Shown: positions 9,250 through 18,217, counted from the stretch's first letter. The stretch is DNA of 64,000 nucleotides from an uncultured Eudoraea sp. (GCA_947258405.1 CAMYIE010000001.1:124001-188000); one strand, 5' to 3'. Notes: a model not told the origin generated them from the sequence alone. Made by a program: numbers and translations.

Positions 9250-10000
9250 TCAAACTCCAGTCATAATTGATATACCGCACATTAACCTCAGAATTTACAG
9301 ATACGTTGCTGTAAATATTTATAAAATCTACCAGACTGCCCTTTTCGGTAAAATCAGATTTATACCATTTAAAGATCTTTGATATTTCGGCACCTGATGC
9401 ACTGATCCGATTTTTACCCGGGTCGTTCACAAAAGCTATGGAAGCCTCCTCCAGTTGAGCCTCAAGCTTATCCAGCGTATAGGCCCGGTTTTGTAGCTTG
9501 GGACAGGAATAAGAAGCGCAATTAATAGCAAAATGTATTCTGGGTTCGTCTAATTTTCTTAGAATCTTGTGTTCAATTGCCCCCAACGAGATCAGCTTCG
9601 CACCTACTTTTATCGATTTTTTATCCCATGGATTTTTGATGTCTTTAATGCTTTTTACCGGATAATGGTCCAGGATCAATTTTACCGTGGTGGCATTATA
9701 CAAGTTGATATAATACACCAGTTTTTCTTCCCGAGATGCATTTTCATCAGGAGCATTTGCTGAAAGTGCAGATAAATATTCCTCTAATAACTCAATATCC
9801 TGCTTTAAACCAGAATAATTTACATCCCCCGACGCTGTAACATGCTTCCGGAGGAGCAAATCCCATTGATCATGTTGGCCGGGTTTGTCTTGAAGTGAAC
9901 CTATATGGCCAATCAGCCCACTTGAATGCTGTTCATACGCTACAGGCGGCAATAAAACTAATACTGCCAGGGCCAAATAATATGAAAAGGTCATCCACAT
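9236..10000 (-). CDS. DUF547-domain exported protein of the arsenosugar operon
   Basis: 254 residues. An N-terminal hydrophobic stretch (YYLALAVLVLLPPVAY) acts as signal peptide or anchor. DUF547 follows, recognisable from KLVYYINLYNATTVKLIL and FAINCASYSCPKL. The invariant Cys/His-rich core suggests a cysteine-hydrolase-like fold, but no activity is established for this family. It follows arsM after 64 bases and overlaps the next gene. TTTTGCCCTTTAAAG lies just upstream and could be an internal promoter, because the same 16-base word occurs before surE in this window. Starts at the first or third codon (both ATG) are possible. Confidence 0.85.
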   Translation of the reverse strand: MWMTFSYYLALAVLVLLPPVAYEQHSSGLIGHIGSLQDKPGQHDQWDLLLRKHVTASGDVNYSGLKQDIELLEEYLSALSANAPDENASREEKLVYYINLYNATTVKLILDHYPVKSIKDIKNPWDKKSIKVGAKLISLGAIEHKILRKLDEPRIHFAINCASYSCPKLQNRAYTLDKLEAQLEEASIAFVNDPGKNRISASGAEISKIFKWYKSDFTEKGSLVDFINIYSNVSVNSEVNVRYINYDWSLNEAK

Positions 10001-10064
10001 GCTTAAATAGGTACGACTTTAAAGGGCAAAACTTACATTAATGATTAGGTATGCTTTATAATAT

Positions 10065-11030
10065 TTAGCAGCATCCACCCCCGTTATAATGCCAGGTACT
10101 TTCACTGATAAAAATATCCTCGCTTGTTTGTGCCAGCACGGCTGCGGTTTTATCGCAAACTGCCAGGGGCTGATTCTGCACCAGAACATGTCCTTGCTGG
10201 TCATCAAAATATGGTTCATCGCCGAAATAGATAGCAGTTTTACCGGTAAAGACACAGGGTCCGTCTTCCGGCATCGGATCTTTGATTGCAGCGATCTCAA
10301 TAGATTCTATGTGTATGAGTTCATCAGTCGGGTAGTGGTTTGGTGACAGCACCCGGTAACTCCTCCTGGCACGTATTTCTATAGTTCCAAAACCGGCATC
10401 GGTTAACAGTTTAACATATTGCTTTAATGGAATACTCCCACTCAGGCATAGTGCCCGAAGGCGATCGTCATTCCTGAGTGTTTTGTTCATGGGCTGTTCG
10501 CAGATCGGGTCGCTCATTACAAGTCGCCCATGAGGTTTTAGTACCCTATACATCTCTGCGATTGCATTTTGTAGCTCTTCTTTCTTGAAAATATTAAAAA
10601 GGCAATTCTGAGCTGCCACATCAATACTCTCGTTTTCTATAGGAAGTTGCATCGCATCCCCTTTCAGGAGATTTACGTAATCGCTTTGGAACCACTCGTT
10701 TTCTATTTCCGCTAATTTCAGATTCTTCCGGGAGGCTTCAAGCATTTCATCGACAATATCAATACCTGTAACACCTCCGTTCTGTCTTGAGAAATATGCG
10801 AATTGCAATAGCTCCATCCCACCACCAACACCTACATACAATACTTTGGGATTGTTTACCAGATCCTGGGCCGATACAGTACTACCGCAGCCATAGTTCA
10901 TTTCAAGCATGATATCGGGGATAGACAGGCCGGGAAATTGCCATACAGGATTGGTGGTACAGCATAACCCAACATCGGGTTGTAAAGCGGCTTCCCTATA
11001 GAGATCTGTTGTAGCTTCTAAATAGCTCAT
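10065..11030 (-). CDS. arsM: Arsenosugar-type arsenite methyltransferase ArsM
   Basis: 321 residues. It is a SAM-dependent methyltransferase with motif I LYVGVGGGMELLQFA, the acidic TGIDIVDEML and a post-I RLVMSDP strand. Cysteines able to bind As(III) are at 23-24 and 48, another follows in AAQNCLFN, and a Cys-Cys pair ends the chain (GGGCC). This Cys pattern and the long C-terminal extension match the flavobacterial/cyanobacterial ArsM that methylates arsenite to dimethylarsenite as the first step toward arsenosugars, rather than a generic ubiE-like enzyme. It overlaps the purine nucleoside phosphorylase gene by ATGA. The usual partner ArsS (radical SAM), which would add the 5'-deoxyadenosyl group, is not encoded here. 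Confidence 0.85.
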   Translation of the reverse strand: MSYLEATTDLYREAALQPDVGLCCTTNPVWQFPGLSIPDIMLEMNYGCGSTVSAQDLVNNPKVLYVGVGGGMELLQFAYFSRQNGGVTGIDIVDEMLEASRKNLKLAEIENEWFQSDYVNLLKGDAMQLPIENESIDVAAQNCLFNIFKKEELQNAIAEMYRVLKPHGRLVMSDPICEQPMNKTLRNDDRLRALCLSGSIPLKQYVKLLTDAGFGTIEIRARRSYRVLSPNHYPTDELIHIESIEIAAIKDPMPEDGPCVFTGKTAIYFGDEPYFDDQQGHVLVQNQPLAVCDKTAAVLAQTSEDIFISESTWHYNGGGCC

Positions 11031-11842
11031 ATTTTCTTGATTAATTCTTTGAATAATTTTATCAATTTTGGTTCTGTAGATCCTGCGATCTTTAATATCT
11101 CCTGGATATCAATGGGTTGCAGATTGTCCGGGTCGCATTCATCGGTTAACACCGAGAGCGCTATTACAGGTAGTCGTAAATGATTGGCAACAATTACTTC
11201 CGGAACGGTGCTCATGCCTACAGCATCAGCTCCAAGAGTTCTGAGCATTCTGTATTCGGCCTTTGTTTCAAGTTGAGGTCCTACCACTGCTGCATATACT
11301 CCCATCTGCAGGGAGACCTTTTCTTCAGTGGCAATCTGTCTTATGATCTCTCTCATCTCTATATTGTAGGGTTCACACATGTCTACAAAACGATCCCCAA
11401 ATTTCGAAACATTTTTAAAGGCCAGGGGAGAACCTCCCTGTAGATTGATATGGTCTTCGATCAGCATGATGTCTCCTTTGCGAAAGTTGGGGTTGATAGC
11501 TCCGGCGGCATTGGAAATGAATAGCCTTTCTACTCCAAGTTGATGCATCACCCTGATCGGGTAAGTGATATCGGTCATTTCATACCCTTCATAGAGATGA
11601 AACCTGCCCTGCATCACTACTACTTTTTTTCCTTCAAGTTTTCCGTAAATCAACCTGCCGGTATGAAATTCTACCGTAGCCAAAGGAAAATAAGGGATGT
11701 TGTGATAGTAGGCGATCACAGGGTCTTCAATTTCGTCTACCAGTTTGCCGAGGCCCGTACCCAGTATGATCCCTATTTCTGGTTTGTCGAATCCCTTGCT
11801 TTTCAGGTATTCCGTAGATTCGTTTAAGTGTTGCTTTGTCAT
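11027..11842 (-). CDS. Purine-nucleoside phosphorylase (trimeric class)
   Basis: 271 residues, the normal length for the trimeric PNP/MTAP fold. Signatures include IILGTGLGKL, the phosphate-binding GRFHLYEGY, SNAAGAIN, and the base-site region with GPQLETKAEYRML and DAVGMSTVPEVIVANH. It cleaves purine nucleosides to base and ribose-1-phosphate in the cytosol. ATGA overlaps on both sides place it inside the arsenosugar operon, where PNP is a known member. Removal of adenine from an adenosyl-arsenical intermediate is a reasonable inference, but ordinary salvage cannot be excluded. Confidence 0.92.
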   Translation of the reverse strand: MTKQHLNESTEYLKSKGFDKPEIGIILGTGLGKLVDEIEDPVIAYYHNIPYFPLATVEFHTGRLIYGKLEGKKVVVMQGRFHLYEGYEMTDITYPIRVMHQLGVERLFISNAAGAINPNFRKGDIMLIEDHINLQGGSPLAFKNVSKFGDRFVDMCEPYNIEMREIIRQIATEEKVSLQMGVYAAVVGPQLETKAEYRMLRTLGADAVGMSTVPEVIVANHLRLPVIALSVLTDECDPDNLQPIDIQEILKIAGSTEPKLIKLFKELIKKI

Positions 11843-12450
11843 CCTTCCCAGTCCTTTAGAAATTTTTGAAATACTGCTTCATCTTTGATATCGTGGTAAG
11901 TATCTACATCGTTGCGCTGATCGAGCAGAAAAACCTCAGAGCCCTTTATGGTCTCAAGGGTTTCATCGAGGACCTTGTCGGTACCCCAGGATTTATTCTC
12001 GAATAATTTGGCATTTGGAGTTTTCATTCCCAAAAGATAATATCCTCCGTCCTGGGCAGGTCCGAGTACATATTCGGCATCATCTAATGCTTTGAAGGCC
12101 TTATTGAGATCGGACTCTTCCAGGTCGTATATATCACTTCCAATAACAATAATTTTTTCAAAACCTTTCTCGAAACCCAGTTGGAATGCATTGTGCATTC
12201 TCTCACCGAGGTCCCTTCCTTCCTGGCAATATTTCTCATAAATATCATCATTGAACAGATCACCAGACGCCTTGTGTTCGGAGTAAAACACCCATTTTTG
12301 GGAGGTCAGGTTTTTGCTAATTACCGACGTATGTTCTACTAGAAAGATGTAAATATCCAGAGCGATTTGGGGACCTACTGTCTTTGCCAATCTGGTTTTG
12401 CATTTTCCCAGCTCAATATTCCGTGTGAAAATTATTAGAAGGTTCTTCAA
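11839..12450 (-). CDS. TIGR04282-family (DUF2064) glycosyltransferase-like protein
   Basis: 203 residues. The N-terminus IIFTRNIELGKCKTRLAKTVG and GPAQDGGYYLLGM mark the DUF2064/TIGR04282 family, a nucleotidyl- or glycosyl-transferase-like Rossmann fold formerly called rSAM/selenodomain-associated transferase 1. IIVIGSDIYDL supplies the acidic metal-binding segment. The gene sits between a rhodanese lipoprotein gene (29 bases away) and PNP (4-base overlap). The association with arsenosugar synthesis comes from the family and its constant neighbours; the exact reaction is not established. Confidence 0.86.
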   Translation of the reverse strand: MKNLLIIFTRNIELGKCKTRLAKTVGPQIALDIYIFLVEHTSVISKNLTSQKWVFYSEHKASGDLFNDDIYEKYCQEGRDLGERMHNAFQLGFEKGFEKIIVIGSDIYDLEESDLNKAFKALDDAEYVLGPAQDGGYYLLGMKTPNAKLFENKSWGTDKVLDETLETIKGSEVFLLDQRNDVDTYHDIKDEAVFQKFLKDWEG

Positions 12451-12479
12451 ATTGTGTTACAACGCTAAAAAATATCCGG

Positions 12480-12968
12480 CTAATATACTTTATTTGCTTC
12501 AGTCAGCAGATGACTCCAATACTTACTGTAGGCATGAACATTTTCCGTGTCCTTCTCCAGTGAATCAACCACAGGTCCTCCAAGATTTTTCCACTCAAAA
12601 ATACCACCATAAAGATTATGCACGTCTGTAAATCCTTGCTCCATTAGTTGTTCCCCGATATCTTCGGAGCGGACTCCAACCGAGCAATAGACCACTATAC
12701 TGGTGTCTTTTGGGAATCGTTCATTCAGGGATTCCATTTGGAATGTTTTGTAACCTACCCAGAGCGCTCCGGGAATATGACTAACCATGTATTCTTCTTT
12801 TTCCCTTGCATCAATTATTAGATATGGCTGTTCAGTGAGAATTGTGGAAACTTTAATATAGGGTACAGATTCCAGGTTGTATTTTTTAAGGGCATGGTCT
12901 ATAGAAGGCACCCTGCATCCCGCTACGATGGTAAAAATCAGTATGATCAGTATTCTGATGGACGACAT
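12480..12968 (-). CDS. Single-domain rhodanese-like lipoprotein
   Basis: 162 residues. A short lipoprotein signal (IILIFTIVAGC, Cys near 18) precedes one rhodanese domain: IIDAREKEEYMVSHIPGA, then the active-site loop VVYCSVGVRSE with the catalytic Cys, then GGIFEWKNLGGP. Rhodanese domains transfer sulfane sulfur or reduce oxyanions through this Cys. Membrane attachment puts it in the periplasm or at the outer membrane. It is the first gene of the arsenosugar operon, so thiol chemistry on an arsenical is possible but unproven. The ATG is the only start that keeps the signal intact. Confidence 0.85.
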   Translation of the reverse strand: MSSIRILIILIFTIVAGCRVPSIDHALKKYNLESVPYIKVSTILTEQPYLIIDAREKEEYMVSHIPGALWVGYKTFQMESLNERFPKDTSIVVYCSVGVRSEDIGEQLMEQGFTDVHNLYGGIFEWKNLGGPVVDSLEKDTENVHAYSKYWSHLLTEANKVY

Positions 12969-13080
12969 TTGATATTTTAATCAGAACGATAAAGATAACG
13001 TTTTGCGATGATCTGGATTTTTACAGAAACGCTTGTTTTTAGTTCCCTATAAATAGTATTTTTATCCGAAACAGCTTGAG

Positions 13081-14658
13081 ATGAATCGCATTGCATTTTC
13101 GATATTATTGGCTTCGGCAATATTTGTCTTTTTAGGATGCCAGGACAAGACGAAAACAAATGCTGCTGCTATAGAAGTTAATGCAGAGCAGTTTTATAAA
13201 GAGAATTACAGGCCTCAGTACCATTTCTCACCTTCAAAAATGTGGATGAACGACCCCAATGGGCTGGTATATAATGAGGGGATATACCACCTCTTCTATC
13301 AATATTATCCAGATGATATTGTATGGGGTCCAATGCATTGGGGGCATGCTGTGAGCGAAGACATGATTCATTGGGAACAAAAACCAATTGCGCTGTATCC
13401 GGATGAAAACGGATATATTTTTTCAGGAAGTGCCGTCGTTGATAAAAATAATTCCTCGGGATTTGCAGAGCGGGGGAGCTCCCCTCTTGTAGCCATATAT
13501 ACCTATCATGATCCTGACGGTGAAAAAGCGAATACCGATACTTTTCAGACCCAGGGTATCGCCTATAGCCTGGATAATGGCAATAGCTGGACCAAGTATG
13601 AAGCCAATCCGGTAATCGGCAATGAAGGGATCAGGGATTTCAGAGACCCGAAAGTTTTCTGGCATAATGAATCCCAGAGTTGGATCATGGTACTGGTAGC
13701 TGGAGATCACGCAAAATTCTATCGATCTCCGAATCTTAAAGAATGGACCTATTTAAGCGAATTTGGAAGTGAAGTTGGAGCGCATGGAGGAGTTTGGGAA
13801 TGCCCCGATCTTTTCCAGCTGCCGGTCCAAGGCAGCGATAATAAAAAATGGGTGCTCCTGATCAGCATCAATCCCAATGCACCTAATGGTGGAAGCGGTA
13901 CACAATATTTTATAGGAGAGTTCGATGGAACAACTTTTACTTCCCACCAGCAGGAGGCCAGATGGCTAGATTGGGGCAGGGATAACTATGCCGGGGTAAC
14001 TTATAACGATGTTCCTGGCGGCGAGCGAATATTTATCGGTTGGATGAGTAATTGGGACTATGCCCGTGATACCCCTACCAAAGAATGGAGAAGTGCCATG
14101 ACCGTAGCTCGCGAATTAACCCTTAAAAAAATGGGGAACAACTACGAGTTGCTGAATTATCCTTTAGACCAATTCGATAAGATCGTGCAACCGGAATATA
14201 AAGAGAATCTGGTAGTAGGTGGAGGAAAGACCCACCATTTCACTTTTGACCATTTTAACGAATCGGAAATTCGTTTCAGAACTGCGCTTCGGGAGTTTGA
14301 AATCTATTTCTCCAATGATAGCGGGGATACTTTATTGTTGTCTATGGACACGGAAAGAGAGGAATTCATATTAGACCGCAGGCGTTCCGGTAAGGTAGAT
14401 TTTCATGAAAAATTTGCGCCCGGGGTACAACGTATGCCGGTTGGTAATTTGCCCAAAGACCCTTTTGAGATCAGAATCCTGATGGACTGGTCCTCTATTG
14501 AGGTATTTATCAATCAGGGGCAATATGTCATGACATCACAGATCTTTCCCAACGAATTCTATAAAGAGTTGGATATCACTAATCTCAATTCTTCCGACCT
14601 GATTTTTCTCGATTTCAAAGTAAATGTGGTTGAGCCGATTTGGGATCAGTCTCCCTAG
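13081..14658 (+). CDS. GH32 fructanase (levanase/inulinase/invertase type), lipoprotein
   Basis: 525 residues. Lipobox Cys 20 (IFVFLGC) suggests outer-membrane attachment. The five-bladed propeller carries all three GH32 catalytic acids: Asp 58 in WMNDPNG (nucleophile), Asp 189 in FRDP (transition-state stabiliser) and Glu 240 in WECPD (acid/base). A C-terminal beta-sandwich completes the usual length. It hydrolyses beta-fructosyl linkages; inulin, levan and sucrose specificity cannot be separated by eye. No fructokinase or SusCD pair is adjacent. It is convergent with uxuA, overlapping by four bases. Confidence 0.92.
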   Translation: MNRIAFSILLASAIFVFLGCQDKTKTNAAAIEVNAEQFYKENYRPQYHFSPSKMWMNDPNGLVYNEGIYHLFYQYYPDDIVWGPMHWGHAVSEDMIHWEQKPIALYPDENGYIFSGSAVVDKNNSSGFAERGSSPLVAIYTYHDPDGEKANTDTFQTQGIAYSLDNGNSWTKYEANPVIGNEGIRDFRDPKVFWHNESQSWIMVLVAGDHAKFYRSPNLKEWTYLSEFGSEVGAHGGVWECPDLFQLPVQGSDNKKWVLLISINPNAPNGGSGTQYFIGEFDGTTFTSHQQEARWLDWGRDNYAGVTYNDVPGGERIFIGWMSNWDYARDTPTKEWRSAMTVARELTLKKMGNNYELLNYPLDQFDKIVQPEYKENLVVGGGKTHHFTFDHFNESEIRFRTALREFEIYFSNDSGDTLLLSMDTEREEFILDRRRSGKVDFHEKFAPGVQRMPVGNLPKDPFEIRILMDWSSIEVFINQGQYVMTSQIFPNEFYKELDITNLNSSDLIFLDFKVNVVEPIWDQSP

Positions 14659-15821
14659 TCCTGATGCCCGATGGCATGCATCAGCCCCCTCAATTCTGCC
14701 AGACCTTTGAGTCGGCCTATAGCCGAATACCCAGGATTACTTTGCTTACCTAGATCATCAAGTAGTCGATGTCCGTGATCGGGTCGCATGGGAATAGTTG
14801 CAGACCTGGCGGAATTGATCTTCATCAATCTTTTCATTACCTCGAACATCGGCACATCGCCTTGCAGGTGATTGGCTTCATAAAAATTACCTTCCCCGTC
14901 CGCTTTCGTACTTCGCAGGTGTATAAAGTGAATACTATCCTTAAAACGTTCCACCATTCCGGGTAGATCATTGTCTTTACGGACGCCGAAAGAGCCCGTA
15001 CAAAATGTTATACCATTGTAATCGCTTTTCGGATGAGCCAGAATACTAGCAATATCATTTGAGGTAGATACTACCCGAGGCAGACCGAGAATTGGAAACG
15101 GGGGATCATCAGGGTGAATGGCCATCTTAATTCTATGTGCTTCGGCAACCGGGATAATCGATTCTAAAAAAAGTCTCAGGTTTTCCCTTAGCTGATCAGC
15201 GTTTATTTCGCAATATGCATCCAGTGCGCTTTGGAAGTCTTTGAGTGAATACGCTTCCTCTGCGCCGGGCAGACCCGCCAGCACGGTTGAGGCCAGATCT
15301 TCTTGCCCTGAGAGATCAAGTTTTTGGTAGTATGCTTCGGCTAGTTTTAATATTTCTGCTGGATAATCTTCTGAGGCCGCCGGACGTTTTAAAATATAGC
15401 GGTCGAAGGCAGCTAGTTTCCGCAGTTCAAATCTGAGTGCACTTCCACCATCAGGTAGTTCGTAGTTAAGGTCGGTGCGCGTCCAATCCAGCACAGGCAT
15501 GAAATTATAGCATATCACCTCAATCCCCGATGCCGCCAGATTTATAATACTCTGAATATAATTTTCTATGTAAACCTTATAATTACCTCTTCGTAGTTTG
15601 ATGTCTTCATGAACGGGTATACTTTCAACAACAGACCAACTTAATCCTGCTTCTTTAATCAGCTGTTTTCTTTCCAGAATAGCCTTTGTGGGCCAAATCT
15701 CACCGTTGGGTATTTCATGTAGTGCGGTAACTACTCCTGTGGCTCCTGTCTGTCTGATATCGGACAAACTGACCACATCTGAAGGCCCGAACCATCGCAT
15801 GGTCTCTTGTAAGGCCTTCAT
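14655..15821 (-). CDS. uxuA: Mannonate dehydratase
   Basis: 388 residues, the normal UxuA length. The start MRWFGPSDVVSLSDIRQTG and IHPDDPPFPILGLPRVVST are family hallmarks; the latter carries metal ligands of the TIM barrel. It dehydrates D-mannonate to 2-keto-3-deoxy-D-gluconate in the cytosol. The gene follows the SDR mannonate oxidoreductase with a 4-base overlap, so the two steps fructuronate to mannonate to KDG are translationally coupled. KDG kinase and aldolase are not in this window. Confidence 0.95.
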   Translation of the reverse strand: MKALQETMRWFGPSDVVSLSDIRQTGATGVVTALHEIPNGEIWPTKAILERKQLIKEAGLSWSVVESIPVHEDIKLRRGNYKVYIENYIQSIINLAASGIEVICYNFMPVLDWTRTDLNYELPDGGSALRFELRKLAAFDRYILKRPAASEDYPAEILKLAEAYYQKLDLSGQEDLASTVLAGLPGAEEAYSLKDFQSALDAYCEINADQLRENLRLFLESIIPVAEAHRIKMAIHPDDPPFPILGLPRVVSTSNDIASILAHPKSDYNGITFCTGSFGVRKDNDLPGMVERFKDSIHFIHLRSTKADGEGNFYEANHLQGDVPMFEVMKRLMKINSARSATIPMRPDHGHRLLDDLGKQSNPGYSAIGRLKGLAELRGLMHAIGHQD

Positions 15822-16633
15822 ACCCCGGAAAATGCATTAAACCCTCCATCTACAGGTACAATTGTTCCGGTTACAAAACGTGAGGCATCACTGCAGAGCC
15901 AATGGATCACACCGTGCAAATCTTCAGGTTGTCCAAACTCCTTCATAGGGGTTTGCGCGATGATTTTAGCCCCCCTGTCGGTAAGATTTCCATCCTGCTC
16001 TGTTAGTAACGAACGGTTCTGTTTGGTAAGAAAAAATCCGGGAGCAATAGCGTTAACCCTGATCCCATTTCCATATTTCTGACAGAATTCCACTGCAAGC
16101 CATTGGGTTAGATTATCGATGGCCGCCTTAGCTGATCCATATCCCAAAACTCTGGTCAACGGTCTTTGGGCAGTCATGGAGGATATATTTAGGATACTCC
16201 CTTTATTATCCTTTAACATGAGTGGCAGAAATACCATGGTAGGGATAAATGTTCCCATATAATTCAATTCCATTACTTTACGAAGCTCTTCGATCTTAGC
16301 ATCCGTGAATTCCTGATCAGGACCGATTACGGCCCCAGGGAGATTTCCACCAGCCGCATTGATGAGTACATCGAGTTTACCAAAAGCTCTATCTACAGAT
16401 TTAGACACCTCCTTCAATTGGTTCTCATCGGTTACATCGGCTTGCAATGGAAATGCTTTGCCGTTATTGCCAACGATTTCTGAAACCAAACCATCAACTT
16501 TAGCTTTGTTCCTTCCCAGAACAAGTACCCGTGCTCCATTTTGAGCCAGATATTTGGCCATACTACTGCCAAGTACACCTGTAGCACCACTTATAAGGAT
16601 AATTTTACCTTCTATTGAAAACAGTTCCGACAT
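15818..16633 (-). CDS. SDR-family D-mannonate oxidoreductase (fructuronate reductase)
   Basis: 271 residues, a classical short-chain dehydrogenase: cofactor motif ISGATGVLGSSMA near the N-terminus, NAAGG, the catalytic Ser of ILNISSM, YGSAKAA with the Tyr-x-x-x-Lys pair, and a C-terminal PVDGGFNAFSGV. In Bacteroidota this SDR group next to uxuA replaces the unrelated long-chain UxuB and interconverts D-fructuronate and D-mannonate. The substrate is inferred from the neighbours uxuA, uxaC and the TRAP importer. Transcription starts from a control region shared with the divergent TRAP genes. Confidence 0.85.
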   Translation of the reverse strand: MSELFSIEGKIILISGATGVLGSSMAKYLAQNGARVLVLGRNKAKVDGLVSEIVGNNGKAFPLQADVTDENQLKEVSKSVDRAFGKLDVLINAAGGNLPGAVIGPDQEFTDAKIEELRKVMELNYMGTFIPTMVFLPLMLKDNKGSILNISSMTAQRPLTRVLGYGSAKAAIDNLTQWLAVEFCQKYGNGIRVNAIAPGFFLTKQNRSLLTEQDGNLTDRGAKIIAQTPMKEFGQPEDLHGVIHWLCSDASRFVTGTIVPVDGGFNAFSGV

Positions 16634-16650
16634 AGATCGCTTTACTTGCC

Positions 16651-16717
16651 CAAAATTTGGCTTGTTCTATTATTTATTAAATTACACAAATATTCCGATT
16701 AAGATAGCCAAATTTTG
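16651..16717. promoter_or_regulatory. Perfect inverted repeat in the divergent uronate/TRAP control region, candidate operator
   Basis: CAAAATTTGGC at 16651-16661 has an exact reverse complement, GCCAAATTTTG, at 16707-16717, with centres 56 bases apart. Each arm is also close to palindromic (CCAAAATTTGG). They sit between the SDR/uxuA operon and the TRAP genes, where a repressor dimer or looping pair would control both. No regulator gene is visible in the neighbourhood. The right arm overlaps the furthest upstream possible TTG start of dctP, favouring the later ATG for that gene. Confidence 0.5.
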
Positions 16718-16798
16718 TTATTGGAAAACCACTTATCCTTGACTTCCTATTTTGCCCCATTTCTGTTTAAATACGCCCGCGCTTTCCTGCGATTGTTT

Positions 16799-17755
16799 AT
16801 GTACTCATTGATTCTGGGCCTGGTGATTTCCTGTAGTGAAGGATCTAAGCAGAAAACAATCAGGCTGGCTCATGGCTTGGATACCAATCACCCTGTTCAC
16901 CGGGCGATGGAATTTATGGGCGATAGGATAGAGCTTAAGTCCGAAGGTAGAATTAATGTCCTTATCTACCCCAGTGGACAGCTTGGCGCCGAGAGAGAAT
17001 GCCTGGAACTGCTTCAAATAGGAAGTCTCGATATTACAAAAGTATCTGCTGCCGTTCTCGAGAATTTTATCCCGGAATACAAAGTCCTCAGCATACCTTA
17101 TATTTTTCGAAATAAAGATCATGCACATAAGGTTTTCGATGGCCAGGTAGGAGAAGAAATACTCGCTAAAGGCGATCATTCCCGTTTGCGGGGTCTTACC
17201 TTCTATGATGCGGGCAGCCGGAGTTTTTATACAAAAACCAGGGAGATTGATACACCGAAAGATCTTGAAGGATTAAAAATTCGGGTTCAGAAAAGCAATA
17301 TGGCTGTTGCCATGGTAGACCTCCTTGGAGGATCTCCAACCCCTATTTCCTGGGGAGAATTATACACCGCCTTACAGCAAGGCGTAGTAGACGGAGCTGA
17401 AAACAACCTTCCCAGTTTCTATACTTCAAAACACTACGAAGTGTGCAAATATTATAGTTTAAATGAGCATACCGCTGTACCCGATGTTTTGCTTGTAGGT
17501 AAGGATAGCTGGAATCGATTTAGCCCAAGCGAACAACAATGGATCAGGGAGGCCGCTAAAGAATCTGCCCGGTATCAACGAAAGCTTTGGGAAGCGTCTG
17601 AAGAAGAATCTCTTAAAGCGATAAAAGACGCCGGAGTGATGGTGAGCTATCCGGCAAAAGAACTTTTTGAAGAAAAAACCAGGACCATAGTAAAGATGTT
17701 TGATAACGAACCTGAAATTCTGGCATTAATAGATAAAATACGGAATGAAAAATAA
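16799..17755 (+). CDS. dctP: TRAP transporter solute-binding protein, DctP family
   Basis: From the ATG at 16799 the protein is 318 residues. It opens with a lipoprotein signal (YSLILGLVISC), unusual only in its weak n-region; in-frame TTG codons at 16715 and 16739 would give longer, more basic leaders. The mature part is a DctP fold: LAHGLDTNHPVH, YPSGQLGAERECLE, the ligand-Arg segment LEGLKIRVQKS and GVVDGAENN. It captures an organic acid in the periplasm and hands it to the two permease subunits encoded next. Placement among uxuA, SDR and uxaC suggests uronates (glucuronate or galacturonate). Confidence 0.88.
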   Translation: MYSLILGLVISCSEGSKQKTIRLAHGLDTNHPVHRAMEFMGDRIELKSEGRINVLIYPSGQLGAERECLELLQIGSLDITKVSAAVLENFIPEYKVLSIPYIFRNKDHAHKVFDGQVGEEILAKGDHSRLRGLTFYDAGSRSFYTKTREIDTPKDLEGLKIRVQKSNMAVAMVDLLGGSPTPISWGELYTALQQGVVDGAENNLPSFYTSKHYEVCKYYSLNEHTAVPDVLLVGKDSWNRFSPSEQQWIREAAKESARYQRKLWEASEEESLKAIKDAGVMVSYPAKELFEEKTRTIVKMFDNEPEILALIDKIRNEK

Positions 17756-18215
17756 GGTAGACAGGATATTGGAGTATTTACTTGTGGCACTTTTTAGCAT
17801 TATGCTGTTCAGCGTGCTCTGGCAGGTCTTTTCTCGCTTTTTTTTAAAGTCACCTAGTACCCTTACCGATGAAATATCGAGTTATGGCCTCATTTGGGTA
17901 GGTTTATTGGGGGCAGCATATGCCACTGGAAAAAAACTCCACCTTGCCATCGATCTCTTTCCAAAAAAGCTGGTGGCCAGAAGAGCTGTCTTTTTGGATG
18001 GGTTCGTTTATGTAGCCGTCGCATTCTTTAGTATTATGGTGATGGTAATCGGAGGCGGGCGTCTTTGTTGGATTACCTTTGCACTGGGACAAAAGTCGGC
18101 TGCCCTGGAGATTCCCCTGGGATTTGTATACCTGGTTGTACCTCTAAGCGGACTACTTATCCTGTACTATTGTATCCTTCATTTTGAACTGTTACGCAAA
18201 CAGAAAAAAGATTGA
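17745..18215 (+). CDS. dctQ: TRAP transporter small permease, DctQ
   Basis: 156 residues with four membrane helices, the standard DctQ size. The helix 1-2 region LPVL-like W-x-V-F-S-R-F and the ISSYGLIWVGLLGAAYA segment are typical. It forms the membrane complex with DctM for sodium-coupled uptake. It overlaps dctP by 11 bases and its stop overlaps the start region of dctM, so the three are coupled. Confidence 0.9.
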   Translation: MKNKVDRILEYLLVALFSIMLFSVLWQVFSRFFLKSPSTLTDEISSYGLIWVGLLGAAYATGKKLHLAIDLFPKKLVARRAVFLDGFVYVAVAFFSIMVMVIGGGRLCWITFALGQKSAALEIPLGFVYLVVPLSGLLILYYCILHFELLRKQKKD

Positions 18216-18217
18216 TC

